Assembly (NCBI GenBank): GCA_964624235.1
Contig: CAZUXY010000019.1
Location: forward strand, 8,299 to 72,298
Source of the DNA: CAZUXY01 sp964624235
Lineage (GTDB): Bacteria; Spirochaetota; UBA4802; UBA5368
DNA length: 64,000 nt
Direction: 5' to 3'
The position numbers were made by a program, and so were the translations under genes. The notes beneath the pieces are model-generated. The model saw nothing but the letters and a program-made list of their open reading frames with translations, was not told the DNA's origin and made no database searches. This document shows, piece after piece, positions 16,071-24,900 of the stretch (positions are counted from its first letter, which is position 1; each line of letters starts with the position of its first letter).

Positions 16071-18830
16071 CTATTGCACCCCGACGGTCTTCTTTTCGGC
16101 CTTCTCCATTCGCAGGGAGAGCACCCTGGACACGCCCGGTTCTTCCATGGTGACCCCGTAAATCGACTGGCCTATGCTCATGGTCTTCTTGTTGTGGGTG
16201 ACGATAACGAACTGCGAGTTGCGGGAAAACTGCTGCATCATTTTAACAAACCTGCCTATGTTCTCCTCGTCCAGCGGCGCGTCGATCTCGTCCAGAAAGC
16301 AGAAGGGCGACGGCTTTACCATGTAGGTCGCGAAGAGCAGGGCCGTCGCGGTCAGCGCGCGCTCGCCGCCCGACAATAGGTTGATGTTCTTGAGCTTTTT
16401 ACCGGGGGGCCTCACGAAAATCTCGATGCCGCTCTCCAGTATGTTTTCAGGTTCGGTGAGTTCGAGCGACGCGTTGCCTCCCTCGAACAGCTGTTTGAAT
16501 ATCTCGGAAAAATTTTTCTGAATCTCCTTGAAGGTGGAAAGCAGCATCTCCACGGATGTTTTATTGATGTCCTGGATCACCGAGAGTATATCCTCCCTGG
16601 CCTTCTCGATGTCCTTGCGCTGATCGATGTAATATTCGAACCGTTTCTTGAGATCGCGGTATTCCTCGATGGCCAGGTTGTTTATGGGCCCCAGTTCCTG
16701 TATCCGTTTTTTCAGGTCCTGAATGTTATGCTGTATGCCGGCAAGCTGCGATTCGTCGAGGGTGACATCTTTCATCTCGCCGGCCTTTTTCTCGTATTCC
16801 GTCCAGATGTATTCTTCAATGCTGTTCAGTTTGAAACCGGTCTCCATCAGGGACTTCTCATGTTCGCTTATACGCTCGATGAGTTTTTTCAGCTGATCGC
16901 TTTCCTTCCTGGTAACATCTTTCCTCCGCTGGATACGTTTCTCCACCTCGTTCCGCCTGTCGGTGGAGTCCGTAATGCTCTTTTTCAGGTTCTCGCTCTT
17001 TTCGTTGAAATCGATAAGGCTTGCTTCCCATTCTCCTATTTCTTTCTCCAGGTTTTCAATGATCCGGTCTGACCGCGCCATGTCCTCATTGTAATGCCCA
17101 ATCTGCCGCTGGACATCCATGACCTGCTGTTCCAGGGATTTGATGTGCTTTTCCGTCCAATCCCGCTCGGTCTCGTTGCGCGACAGGTCCTTTTCTATCT
17201 TCATTATCATGGAATTGATGTTTTCCAGTTCGGTCTGGTCTTCATCTATCTTTCTTTCCAGTTCGCCGATCTCGTGGCTGAGTTCGTAGTTTAAGCTCTC
17301 CATCTCCCTGATGCTCCGGTCGAGCTGTTCCTTCTCGGCGTGGACCCCGGTTTTATCGAAGAGTATGGATCTGAACCCGTCTTCGAAACTCTCGAAGAGC
17401 ACTATATCGCCGCGCAGGCCGCGTAGATCTATCGACAGCAGCGCCATGCGCGCATCATCGACATTATTCGCTTCTATGAGCCTGAGCGCATCCGCCAGGA
17501 CCTTCTCCAGCGATGTCAGCGTTTCATCGATGCGGTCCCTCACTCTTTTGCGTTCCTCCTCCGAGCCGGAGAGTTCCGCCTTGCGCCGCTCGATGGCGTC
17601 GATAAGTCGTTTTATCACTTTCTCCAGTGTGCCCCTGAGGGTTTCGATTTTACCGTCATTTTCTTTTATCGATTTCCGGTCAGATTCTATTCTGTCACGC
17701 GAGTCGCTGATCGAACGGATTTTTCGTTTACGCATCTCGAATATGTTCTGCAAACGTTCCCGGTCTTCCTTTATTTTCTTTCCGATCTCGACCCCGGCCT
17801 CCCGGCTGCGCTTCATGTCCGCCTGGAGCCGCTCAAGGTTCCTGCCGCGCTCATCGATGTTCTTCTGGATACCCGTCTTTCGCTGGCGGTGCTCCTCTAT
17901 CAGCCTGCGGTTCTTTTCGGTCCTGGAATCTATATCCTCAACCTTGATGCGGTAGGTATGGAGCTTCTTGTCCAGTTCAAAGAGTTCGAGCTGTATGTCG
18001 TTTTTGTACTTTTCGTCCTTTTCATTCTCCGACGTGATCTTCGACATCCTGGCCGACAACGCTTCCCTTTCATTTTTCAGACGCTCTTCATCCAGCCGCT
18101 GCTTTTCTTTTTTCCTGCTGAGTTCGTTGAACCGTATAAGATTGAGTTTGATATCGTTTTCTTTCAATTCCGCGACCAGGGTGAAATACACCTTTGTTTT
18201 TTCCGCCTGCTTTGCTTTAAGGTCTTTTTCCCTTTCAATTTCCTTTATTATATCATTGATCCGTTCAAGATTGGCGCCGGTCTCTTCAAGTTTCTTCAGG
18301 GATTCTTTTTTCTGAAATTTATACCGTGAAACGCCTGCCGCCTCTTCGAAGATGTACCTGCGGTCCTCCGCCCTGGTGGAGAGGATCATGTCGATCTTGC
18401 CCTGTTCCATCACCGAATAGGCCGATTTACCTATTCCGGTGTCCATGAACAGCTGTTCGATATCTTTGAGTCTTACAGGTGATTTGTTGATCAGGTATTC
18501 CGATTCCCCGTCGCGAAACACCCTCCGCGCGACCGTCACCGCATCCGAATCCAGCGACAGTATCCTGTTGCTGTTGTCTATGGTAAGGGACACTTCGGCA
18601 AGGGAAAGGGGTTTGCGTCCGTCGGTACCGGTGAAGATGATGTCTTCCATCTTCTCACCGCGGATGTTCTTTGCCTGTTTCTCGCCCAGCACCCATTTGA
18701 TGGCATCGACGATATTGGATTTGCCGCAGCCGTTGGGCCCCACGATTACGGTTATCCCGGGTTCGAATATAACCTGGGTTTTGTCCGCAAAGGACTTGAA
18801 CCCGAATATGTCCATCGATTTAAGGAACAT
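16071..18830 (-). CDS. smc: Chromosome segregation SMC protein, short form with atypical hinge
   Basis: 919 aa. SMC ATPases organise and segregate the chromosome, usually with ScpA/ScpB (neither is in the window). The N-terminal head has FGFKSFADKT and Walker A GPNGCGKSN (about 33-41). The C-terminal head has signature LLSGGERALTATALLFA and Walker B FCFLDEIDAPLDEENIG. Between are long coiled coils. The mid-region (about 415-515) that should hold a globular hinge with a glycine-rich dimer motif instead reads as helix plus a short LRGDIVLFESFEDGFRSIL segment, with no canonical hinge. About 250 residues shorter than common bacterial SMC. I recall that spirochaete SMC proteins are short like this. 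No strong ribosome site. Confidence 0.94.
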   Translation of the reverse strand: MFLKSMDIFGFKSFADKTQVIFEPGITVIVGPNGCGKSNIVDAIKWVLGEKQAKNIRGEKMEDIIFTGTDGRKPLSLAEVSLTIDNSNRILSLDSDAVTVARRVFRDGESEYLINKSPVRLKDIEQLFMDTGIGKSAYSVMEQGKIDMILSTRAEDRRYIFEEAAGVSRYKFQKKESLKKLEETGANLERINDIIKEIEREKDLKAKQAEKTKVYFTLVAELKENDIKLNLIRFNELSRKKEKQRLDEERLKNEREALSARMSKITSENEKDEKYKNDIQLELFELDKKLHTYRIKVEDIDSRTEKNRRLIEEHRQRKTGIQKNIDERGRNLERLQADMKRSREAGVEIGKKIKEDRERLQNIFEMRKRKIRSISDSRDRIESDRKSIKENDGKIETLRGTLEKVIKRLIDAIERRKAELSGSEEERKRVRDRIDETLTSLEKVLADALRLIEANNVDDARMALLSIDLRGLRGDIVLFESFEDGFRSILFDKTGVHAEKEQLDRSIREMESLNYELSHEIGELERKIDEDQTELENINSMIMKIEKDLSRNETERDWTEKHIKSLEQQVMDVQRQIGHYNEDMARSDRIIENLEKEIGEWEASLIDFNEKSENLKKSITDSTDRRNEVEKRIQRRKDVTRKESDQLKKLIERISEHEKSLMETGFKLNSIEEYIWTEYEKKAGEMKDVTLDESQLAGIQHNIQDLKKRIQELGPINNLAIEEYRDLKKRFEYYIDQRKDIEKAREDILSVIQDINKTSVEMLLSTFKEIQKNFSEIFKQLFEGGNASLELTEPENILESGIEIFVRPPGKKLKNINLLSGGERALTATALLFATYMVKPSPFCFLDEIDAPLDEENIGRFVKMMQQFSRNSQFVIVTHNKKTMSIGQSIYGVTMEEPGVSRVLSLRMEKAEKKTVGVQ

Positions 18831-19234
18831 GAGATTTATGCCGCCGGATGTTATTTACCCAAAAATGTATTCACCTACAGAACGCGGTCGGAATCAACCC
18901 GCACAACGGCACTCGCGACGATCACCGGAGCTGTCCCGGTGTGAATACACGTCTCAAACCCGAATGCGTCCGATCGGATGCCAAACAGGATGACGCAACG
19001 CATCACCGGTTCCATGAGCAATGAATGTTTCGTATGACCCGCCGGAAAGGTTCACAACCATGAGAAACTCTTCGGTTAAAATGCTATTTGAAAAGACGAT
19101 ACCCCGTTTAGGCAAGTATATTTTAAAAAAATTCTTATTGAGATTGACAAAGGCCTGATAGTGCGGTATCTCATAGGAACCAGTAACCTGTGGTTTCAAC
19201 AAAACCCTCGGACACCACACCAGGAAATCCCTGT
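18831..19234. other. Divergent intergenic region, smc / lipoprotein gene
   Basis: 404 bp. Contains a 9-bp inverted repeat TGTATTCAC (18866-18874) and GTGAATACA (18941-18949), with an inner hairpin CACCGG-N7-CCGGTG (18923-18941) just inside the right arm. It also holds a weak promoter for the rightward gene. An 88-codon minus-strand frame (18954-19220) shows no motif and is not called. Confidence 0.4.
19144..19172 (+). promoter_or_regulatory. Possible promoter of the following lipoprotein gene
   Basis: TTGACA (19144-19149), a full consensus -35, with a 17-base spacer and TATCTC (19167-19172) as a weaker -10. About 62 bases before the ATG at 19235. Confidence 0.4.
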
Positions 19235-19801
19235 ATGCCGAAGACCGACTACATTAAGGCTGTATTCGTCAGCACGGTGTATACCGGGCTGCTGTGCATC
19301 CAGTTCGCTTCCTGCGCTTCCGCCGGTAAAGTCAAACAGTATAAATTTTCGACCGAACTGGCGGGCACGACCAGGGAGTATGTCCTTTCCGGGGAACCGA
19401 TCGACAGGGGCGATACTTACCGGGTTTTCTTTACCCTTTCACAGCAGGAGGAATGCATCAGGATCAGCATCAATGCGAAAGAGATTTATAAGGACTTCCG
19501 TTTTGTGGAAAACCATCCGCGCATTTACTTCATTATTGAAAGGGCCGTCGATATACGGAAATTCCGGCAGAAGGACAGGGATTTCATTTTTTCGGAGCTT
19601 GCCGCAAACTACACGTCAAACTGGGAACACCTGGAATACCTTTTGTTGTGCGGCGCCAGGGAGGGACCGTTGAAAATACTGGCGCCGGGTACCTACCGCC
19701 TTCGGTTCTCTTCACTGGGCGGCGAAAAATTCAGTTATACGATTAAAATCGAGTCTGACAACGCCCCGGTGGTTTTTTCGGAAATATTTTCGGCGGAATA
19801 A
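19235..19801 (+). CDS. Lipoprotein, unknown
   Basis: 188 aa from the ATG at 19235, which gives a clean signal sequence; the frame is open further upstream without one. The N-terminus has KTDYIKAVFVSTVYTGLLC followed by QFASC, a lipobox-like end, so the protein is probably a lipoprotein. The mature part has alternating strands (YVLSGEPIDRGDTYRVFFTL, CIRISINAKEIYKDFRF) and an aromatic helix (ANYTSNWEHLEYLLLCG), ending in TYRLRFSSLGGEKFSYTIKI. Family not recognised. Co-directional with the TPR gene 56 bp downstream, possibly one transcript. Confidence 0.68.
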   Translation: MPKTDYIKAVFVSTVYTGLLCIQFASCASAGKVKQYKFSTELAGTTREYVLSGEPIDRGDTYRVFFTLSQQEECIRISINAKEIYKDFRFVENHPRIYFIIERAVDIRKFRQKDRDFIFSELAANYTSNWEHLEYLLLCGAREGPLKILAPGTYRLRFSSLGGEKFSYTIKIESDNAPVVFSEIFSAE

Positions 19802-19857
19802 AATAATTCTGCTCTTTTTCCGAAAGAGCGGATACTATCTGATATACATTCACCGCG

Positions 19858-20265
19858 ATGAAGCATTACGACTATATCGAATCGGAAGATCTCTACGAAC
19901 TCGCCCTGGAATGGATCAAGCGGAAAAATACGGAAAAAGCGGAACTGTATCTGCGCAGGGTGATATCGCTCAATCCCAGGTTCATATACGCCTATATAAC
20001 CATGGCCCGTCTGTACGGCAGAAAAAAAAATTTTTCAATGGCGATAAGCACCATCAAGAAAGCCCGCAATCAGGACCCGGATTTCGACCGGCTTGATTAC
20101 CTGCTGGCAAAATACGCATACAAGGCGGGCGATTACCGTCTGGCGTTAAGGTATATAGACGGGGCCCTGGCAAAAGCCGGTCAGCCCCTGTATATCAAAA
20201 GCCGAAGTATCATACTGAAGGCGGTCCAGGGGCTCGATTTCAATACGCGGTTGAAACAAAAATAG
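19858..20265 (+). CDS. Small TPR protein
   Basis: 135 aa, cytoplasmic, composed of about three tetratricopeptide repeats: ALEWIKRKNTEKAELYLRRV, YAYITMARLYGRKKNFSMAI and YLLAKYAYKAGDYRLALRYI, each followed by the usual xxxP or helix-breaking turn (SLNPRF, NQDPDF). Such proteins act as adaptors; the partner cannot be named. No strong ribosome site ahead of the ATG. Follows the lipoprotein gene. Confidence 0.78.
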   Translation: MKHYDYIESEDLYELALEWIKRKNTEKAELYLRRVISLNPRFIYAYITMARLYGRKKNFSMAISTIKKARNQDPDFDRLDYLLAKYAYKAGDYRLALRYIDGALAKAGQPLYIKSRSIILKAVQGLDFNTRLKQK

Positions 20266-20343
20266 AAAAAAGGCGTGGTGTTTACAGGAAACCGGATAAT
20301 ATTGTAAATACAATAATTTCGTAAAAAAGCAAACGATAAAATA

Positions 20344-20372
20344 TTGACACTTGGCGGTGCAGGTTTTAACAT
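20344..20372 (+). promoter_or_regulatory. Sigma-70-like promoter of the outer-membrane candidate gene
   Basis: TTGACA (20344-20349), 17-base spacer, TAACAT (20367-20372). A 14-base palindrome ATTGTA-AA-TACAAT lies just upstream (20301-20314), a possible operator. In the leader GACCC (20380-20384) and GGGTC (20401-20405) could pair as a hairpin before the AGGAGG ribosome site. Confidence 0.55.
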
Positions 20373-20448
20373 ATACGGCGACCCCTGAAAAGAAAATAAA
20401 GGGTCCCGATAAAAATATAACAACCAATTAAATTATCAGGAGGATTTA

Positions 20449-21279
20449 ATGAGAACGAAAACTCTCTCTCTCGTTCTAACTGCATGTGTACTTTCTCTTT
20501 GCGTTTTCGCTTTCGGAAACAACGCTCACGCCGTCGCCTTCAGAAGCCCCAGCCTGGGCGGCGCGACCGGATTGATCATGACCCCGACGGCCCGTACCGG
20601 ATGGGAAGGCGCCAACCTGGGACTGGACCTGGGGATGGGCTACACCGGCCTGGGTGACGACTCATGGCTTCCCAAGGCGACGCTGCAGCTCTTTGACCGC
20701 TGGGAACTGGGCGCCATGTATGAACTGCTGGGCGAGGACGGCGACAACGACCAGGAGCAGAACGACCTGTACCTGCACACCAAATTCCGTATTTTCCCCT
20801 GGTCGGGTTCATCCAACTCCGCGCTGGCCATCGGCGTGAACTACCAGAGCCTGAAATACAACGACGAAAGCTACACTGCCTACCAGTTCTATCTCGCGGC
20901 GACTTACAGCGGCGACTTTTTCGGCATGCCCGCAGAAACCACCATCGTCTTCGGCAAAACCCTGGGCGACGATGAAGTCGTGGCCGACGACAACTGGGAC
21001 TTTTCAATGGGATTCGACCTGGATCTCTTCCCCAAGGTGTTTCAGCACTATGTGCACTGGATAAACGACTTCTCGAACTATACGTATACGGTGGACCCGC
21101 TGCGTAATGTTTCGGGTTACCGCGGCTGCTTCAATACCGGCATCCGCATCGCCGCCTTCAAGGGACACCGCAAGTATAAACTGAATTTCGACGTCCTGGT
21201 GCTCGACGTGCTTGATGATCCCGACTACAGCCCCGGGCGTGAACTCGCCGCCGCGGTGACCTTCGGTCTGGCTATCTAA
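20449..21279 (+). CDS. Beta-barrel-like outer-membrane protein candidate
   Basis: 276 aa. Signal peptide about 1-28 (LSLVLTACVLSLCVFAFG, ending near AHA). The mature part has alternating polar/aromatic strands of barrel type (LGLDLGMGYTGLGDD, ELGAMYELLGEDGDND, FYLAATYSGDFFG, LNFDVLVLDVLDD) and ends in AAAVTFGLAI. Acidic loops (GEDGDNDQEQND) may bind cations. The opening SLGGATGLIMTPTA resembles outer-membrane proteins of the YjbH/DUF940-like or general exosortase-linked type, but I do not assign a family. Strong ribosome site AGGAGG, own promoter and intrinsic terminator, so a single highly expressed gene. Confidence 0.75.
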   Translation: MRTKTLSLVLTACVLSLCVFAFGNNAHAVAFRSPSLGGATGLIMTPTARTGWEGANLGLDLGMGYTGLGDDSWLPKATLQLFDRWELGAMYELLGEDGDNDQEQNDLYLHTKFRIFPWSGSSNSALAIGVNYQSLKYNDESYTAYQFYLAATYSGDFFGMPAETTIVFGKTLGDDEVVADDNWDFSMGFDLDLFPKVFQHYVHWINDFSNYTYTVDPLRNVSGYRGCFNTGIRIAAFKGHRKYKLNFDVLVLDVLDDPDYSPGRELAAAVTFGLAI

Positions 21280-21302
21280 CCGGGAAAACCGCAATAACGA
21301 AA

Positions 21303-21335
21303 GCGGCGGAATTGTATTTCCGCCGCGTGTTTCTT
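21303..21335 (+). terminator. Intrinsic terminator of the outer-membrane candidate gene
   Basis: GCGGCGGAA (21303-21311) pairs perfectly with TTCCGCCGC (21318-21326) over a 6-nt loop, followed by GTGTTTCTT. It starts 23 bases after the stop. Confidence 0.7.
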
Positions 21336-21391
21336 ATTTATCCAGGCGACGGGCATCTACCGTCGCTTTTGTTGTTTTTATACCGGTGCGG

Positions 21392-21958
21392 TTATCCCCG
21401 TCTTCTCCGGTCGAAATCCTCTCGTCTGAAAAGAGAACGTACGACGACCCCGGTGTCCTCGATGTTTTCCCTTCCGCCTTCCTCACGGTCTATGATGACC
21501 GCCGCGCATACAACCTCAAGACCCGACTCCCTCATGCGCTCGATCGCCGTAATGGTGGATCCCCCGGTGGTGATTACATCGTCGATCGCTATCACTTTTT
21601 TCACCCCCGCCAGCCGCCCCTCGATCCATTTCTGGGTGCCGTGCTTCTTGGGTTCCTTACGCACGATAAGGGGAAAAATTGTGCGGCCCTGCCGGTGGGC
21701 CTCGATGCTGGTGCAAAGAGCGATGGGATCGGCCCCCAGTGTAAGTCCGCCCAGCGCGTCCGCGTCGACATCACCGATCAGCCCGAACATCGCCTCACCG
21801 AGGAGGCTCAGACCCGCCGGGTCCAGCGTGACCGCTTTACAGTCGAAATAATAGGGGCTCTCCTTCCCGGAAACCAGTTTAAAGGGAGGGTCCTCGCGAT
21901 ACATGAATGAATTTTCGTACAGCAGCCCGAACAGGCGTTCTTTAGCGGTGGATTGCAT
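21392..21958 (-). CDS. pyrE: Orotate phosphoribosyltransferase
   Basis: 188 aa. Converts orotate and PRPP to orotidine monophosphate in de novo pyrimidine synthesis. Family marks: N-terminal FKLVSGKESPYYFDCKAVTL (start of the orotate site), GGLTLGADPIA, IVRKEPKKHGTQKWIEG (mobile loop) and the PRPP-binding motif VIAIDDVITTGGSTITAI (about 124-141). Start supported by CAGGAG. It lies 42 bp behind rarA on the same strand. Nothing unusual in the sequence. Confidence 0.96.
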   Translation of the reverse strand: MQSTAKERLFGLLYENSFMYREDPPFKLVSGKESPYYFDCKAVTLDPAGLSLLGEAMFGLIGDVDADALGGLTLGADPIALCTSIEAHRQGRTIFPLIVRKEPKKHGTQKWIEGRLAGVKKVIAIDDVITTGGSTITAIERMRESGLEVVCAAVIIDREEGGRENIEDTGVVVRSLFRREDFDRRRRG

Positions 21959-22000
21959 CGGTTTCTCCTGAAATTATTTGTGCCTTCGTAAATCAGTACA

Positions 22001-23287
22001 CTATTCCTTTTCATATCTTTTCGGCCATAACTTTTTCAGCCTTTCTTTTATCGCTTTCTCGCTCCCTTCGTCGGAAGGGCGGTAAAACACCTGGTTTCCG
22101 AGCGACTCCGGCAGATAGTCCTCTTTAACGAAATGACCGTTGAAATCATGGGGATATTTATAACCCCGCGCGTACCCCATCTCCTTCATGAGACCGGTGG
22201 GAGCATTGCGCAGATGCGGGGGGATAGGGATGGAAAAATCACCGGCGAATTCCCTGGCCCTGTTCAGCGCCATGTATGAGGCGTTGCTTTTGGGACATGA
22301 GGCCAGAAAGGTCGCCCCCTGGCTGAGGATGATCTCCGCTTCGGGCGGACCGATATTCTGTACGGCAAGGAATATCGATGTGGCGATGCCGATGGCCTGG
22401 GGTGACGCGTTTCCCACGTCTTCAGACGCGAAAATCACCATCCGGCGCGCGATGAATTCCGGGTCTTCTCCGGCGGTCAGCATCCGGGACAGATAAAAGA
22501 CCGCGGCGTCGGGGTCAGAACCCCTCATGGACTTTATAAAGGCCGAAATGGTGTCGTAATGCCGGTCTCCCGCACGGTCATAGTAGACCACCACGTTTTT
22601 CAACGCTTCTTCGAGCACACGGGCGTCGACGGTGTTCCCTTCCGCTATAATGAGAGACTGCTCAAGTATATTCAGCATCCTTCGCGCGTCACCCTGGGCG
22701 ATTTTCACCAGTTTGTCGCGTATATCGTCGTTGAGGGTTATTCCCGCATCAACCAGTATGGTGTCCTTTTCCAGGGTACTTTTCAGAATCGCATGCAGGT
22801 CGTTTTCCGTCAGGGGATACATCCTGATTACCCTCACACGGGAAAGCAGCGGGGCAATAACCTGAAAGGAAGGGTTTTCCGTGGTCGCCCCTATCAGCAC
22901 GATGTCGCCCGATTCGACGGCACCCAGCACCGCGTCCTGCTGGGTTTTCGTGAAACGATGAATTTCGTCCAGGAACAATAGTGTCTGGGCGCCCGCCGCG
23001 ATATTTCCCCTCCCCCGCTCAATGACCTTTCTCACCTCCGCCACGCCGGAAGAGATTGCGCTGAGAAAATGCGCTTCCATTCCGCAATGATCGGCGATCA
23101 ATCTCGCCAGGGTGGTTTTTCCGCAACCCGGTTCGCCCCAGAGGATCATGGAAAAAGCGGTCTTTTTTTCCATGAGCTTTCTGATTATTTTCCCCTCAGC
23201 CAGCAGGTGAGACTGCCCTACGAAGTCTTCCAGCGTAACGGGCCTGCGTCGCTCAGCCAGAGGCCGTATTTCTTTGCCTGTATCCAT
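22001..23287 (-). CDS. rarA: Replication-associated recombination protein A (AAA+ ATPase)
   Basis: 428 aa, RarA/MgsA family clamp-loader-like ATPase that acts at stalled replication forks. ATG at 23287 gives the normal N-terminus (PLAERRRPVTLEDFVGQSHLL); the longer frame adds 21 residues unlike the family. Walker A WGEPGCGKTTLA, Walker B LLFLDEIHRF, sensor 1 GATTENPSF, then a C-terminal tetramerisation region with YLSRMLTAGEDPEFIARR and NRAREFAGDFSIPIPPHLRN, PHDFNGHFVKEDYLP. Followed 42 bp later by pyrE. Cytoplasmic. Confidence 0.95.
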   Translation of the reverse strand: MDTGKEIRPLAERRRPVTLEDFVGQSHLLAEGKIIRKLMEKKTAFSMILWGEPGCGKTTLARLIADHCGMEAHFLSAISSGVAEVRKVIERGRGNIAAGAQTLLFLDEIHRFTKTQQDAVLGAVESGDIVLIGATTENPSFQVIAPLLSRVRVIRMYPLTENDLHAILKSTLEKDTILVDAGITLNDDIRDKLVKIAQGDARRMLNILEQSLIIAEGNTVDARVLEEALKNVVVYYDRAGDRHYDTISAFIKSMRGSDPDAAVFYLSRMLTAGEDPEFIARRMVIFASEDVGNASPQAIGIATSIFLAVQNIGPPEAEIILSQGATFLASCPKSNASYMALNRAREFAGDFSIPIPPHLRNAPTGLMKEMGYARGYKYPHDFNGHFVKEDYLPESLGNQVFYRPSDEGSEKAIKERLKKLWPKRYEKE

Positions 23288-23637
23288 CGGTAAAATAATT
23301 TTTTCCCGTAATGAGCGGCAAACAAACGCCACGCATGTACCTGGGCGCAATGAATTCCCACTGCGGGTTTCCGCATTGAGTTCATTGATCGTACTGTTTA
23401 CTTTATGAAAGATTGCGTACCAATGCGCAAGTTCTTATTATACCTGCCGGTACTTTTAAAGATCATGGTGTATATTTCCCGGTCATACCAAGTCAATAAA
23501 AGTAAAATCCCGCTGACCATTCACGGCAAGGCATGTTCTGCGCATCAGACCATCCTGACACCGCACCTGTGCAATCCCGGTAAAATAAAAAATCCGGCAT
23601 AACCGGATTTTTTTCGTAGTCTTCAACTTTTCGATGA
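23288..23637. other. Intergenic region between rpsU and rarA
   Basis: 350 bp. Holds the rpsU intrinsic terminator near its right end. A 65-codon plus-strand frame (23405-23602) runs into that terminator and has no motif or ribosome site, so it is not called. No promoter for rarA stood out. Confidence 0.5.
23581..23609 (-). terminator. Intrinsic terminator of rpsU
   Basis: On the minus strand AATCCGG, loop TTATG, CCGGATT, then TTTTATTTTA. It starts 28 bases after the rpsU stop. The plus strand also has a T-run after the same stem, so it could work in both directions. Confidence 0.75.
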
Positions 23638-23907
23638 TCAACTCTTGTCTTCTTCAGTCTGTTCTTTCGCTACGACCCTCACGTTGGTGAACTTTCTACC
23701 CCTGCTCTGGGCGGCGAATCTTCTGATCTTCTTGATGCGGCGGCGCTCAGCTTCTTCTTTCTTGCGTTTTTTCTCTTCACTGGGTTTTTCATAATAACGC
23801 CTGCGCTTGAGCTCTTTGAAAATACCCTCGAACGCCATTTTCTTCTTCAGATTTTTAAAGGCCTTTTCGATGTCGCCGTTCACATCGACTTCTATTGGTG
23901 TAGGCAT
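23638..23907 (-). CDS. rpsU: Small ribosomal subunit protein bS21, extended
   Basis: 89 aa. bS21 sits on the 30S platform near the 3' end of 16S rRNA and helps initiation. The core matches the family: DVNGDIEKAFKNLKKKM, GIFKELKRRRYYEKPSEEKK, RIKKIRRF. It is about 20 residues longer than common bS21; the extra C-terminal part (RKFTNVRVVAKEQTEEDKS) ends in an acidic tail. Own promoter (23944-23971) and terminator, so monocistronic. Confidence 0.95.
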   Translation of the reverse strand: MPTPIEVDVNGDIEKAFKNLKKKMAFEGIFKELKRRRYYEKPSEEKKRKKEEAERRRIKKIRRFAAQSRGRKFTNVRVVAKEQTEEDKS

Positions 23908-23943
23908 CAGTGTATCACATCCCTTTGGTTAAGATTTCGTACG

Positions 23944-23971
23944 ACAATACGAAGAGAGTATATTTTGTCAA
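23944..23971 (-). promoter_or_regulatory. Sigma-70-type promoter of rpsU
   Basis: On the minus strand TTGACA (23971-23966), 16-base spacer, TATTGT (23949-23944). About 37 bases from the ATG at 23907. Confidence 0.65.
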
Positions 23972-24122
23972 TATAAAAAAATCCGCGACTTGAAAACCCA
24001 GTTCCCCGCCGCCGGCAAAGGTGGTGTGGATCCCATACCGACCGCGGAAAATAAATCAGGGGGGATAATCACACGGGCTGGTGTCCCCGCTGGAATCTTT
24101 CCCCCCTTCACCACGGGTGGTA

Positions 24123-24665
24123 CTACTTGATCAGTTTATCTATAAGCTCAATAATCGTATTAATCTCCGCTCCCCGTATGGCGCCCTTCTTTACATACTT
24201 AACTTTTTTATCCGCGCCGATCAGGATGAAAACCGAGGTATTATTACAGTCACCCAGCCCCCACTGCTTGGCAATGATGCGGTCGGGATCGGTGAGTATG
24301 GTGGTGTTATATTTCTTTATCTTGCCCTGTATAATCCTTCGTATGAGGAAATTCGGCGCCTTTGAGTCGGCCAGGTTGGCAACGCCCATCCCTTTGTATT
24401 TTGCTTCAGGAAATTTCTTCGCTTTGATGGCGTCGGCCAGAGGATCGTTGACGTCCGCGGCATCCGCATCGTTGTAGAAAATGGAGATCAGTTTTGTTCC
24501 GAGCAGCGGTATGGTTGCCGGTTTGTTGTTGGCATCCATTATCTGTACGTTGGATACAACCTGTCCCACGGTAAGCGCGTAGACCGCCGCACCGGAGAAA
24601 ATAACCAGCACCGCCAGGCAGATAATGAAAAACAATGACGTACTTCGTGTTTTCATCTGAAGCAT
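24123..24665 (-). CDS. Exported YtfJ-like thioredoxin-fold protein
   Basis: 180 aa. N-terminal signal or anchor (about 9-30, FFIICLAVLVIFSGAAVYA). The mature part resembles the YtfJ family of periplasmic thioredoxin-fold proteins: VVSNVQIMDANNKPATIP, LLGTKLISIFYNDADAADVN, ILTDPDRIIAKQWGLGD and VFILIGADKKVKYVKKGAI. No CxxC redox motif is visible; only one cysteine (GDCNNTS) remains in the mature part, so classical thiol-disulfide exchange is unlikely. Start chosen at 24665 because GAGGGGG precedes it by five bases. Promoter-like elements lie at 24717-24744. Confidence 0.72.
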   Translation of the reverse strand: MLQMKTRSTSLFFIICLAVLVIFSGAAVYALTVGQVVSNVQIMDANNKPATIPLLGTKLISIFYNDADAADVNDPLADAIKAKKFPEAKYKGMGVANLADSKAPNFLIRRIIQGKIKKYNTTILTDPDRIIAKQWGLGDCNNTSVFILIGADKKVKYVKKGAIRGAEINTIIELIDKLIK

Positions 24666-24716
24666 ACGTACCCCCTCACTGATAGTATATGTATATTGTA
24701 TTACATTCGTACATGG

Positions 24717-24744
24717 ATGTTATACGGTTTTTCCCCGATGTCAA
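24717..24744 (-). promoter_or_regulatory. Probable promoter of the YtfJ-like gene
   Basis: On the minus strand TTGACA (24744-24739), 16-base spacer, TAACAT (24722-24717), about 52 bases before the ATG. TATAAC two bases earlier is an alternative -10 with a short spacer. Confidence 0.5.
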
Positions 24745-24900
24745 TACATTTTAATTGATTCACCTGCATATTCCTTTACACAACGTCCGACGGCATGATT
24801 TATTAAAAGAATATTTTTCTTGACGGTGGTACTCCGAGACCCCACAGTTGGGGGATTGAAATGGGTGTGTAAAACCTAAGTTCAGGAGGATTCCCGCATC

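Noticed and set aside
18954..19220. 88-codon minus-strand frame upstream of the lipoprotein gene
   Set aside because: It covers the promoter and ribosome site of the rightward gene and has no recognisable motif.
23405..23602. 65-codon plus-strand frame before rpsU
   Set aside because: Runs into the rpsU terminator, lacks a ribosome site and any motif.
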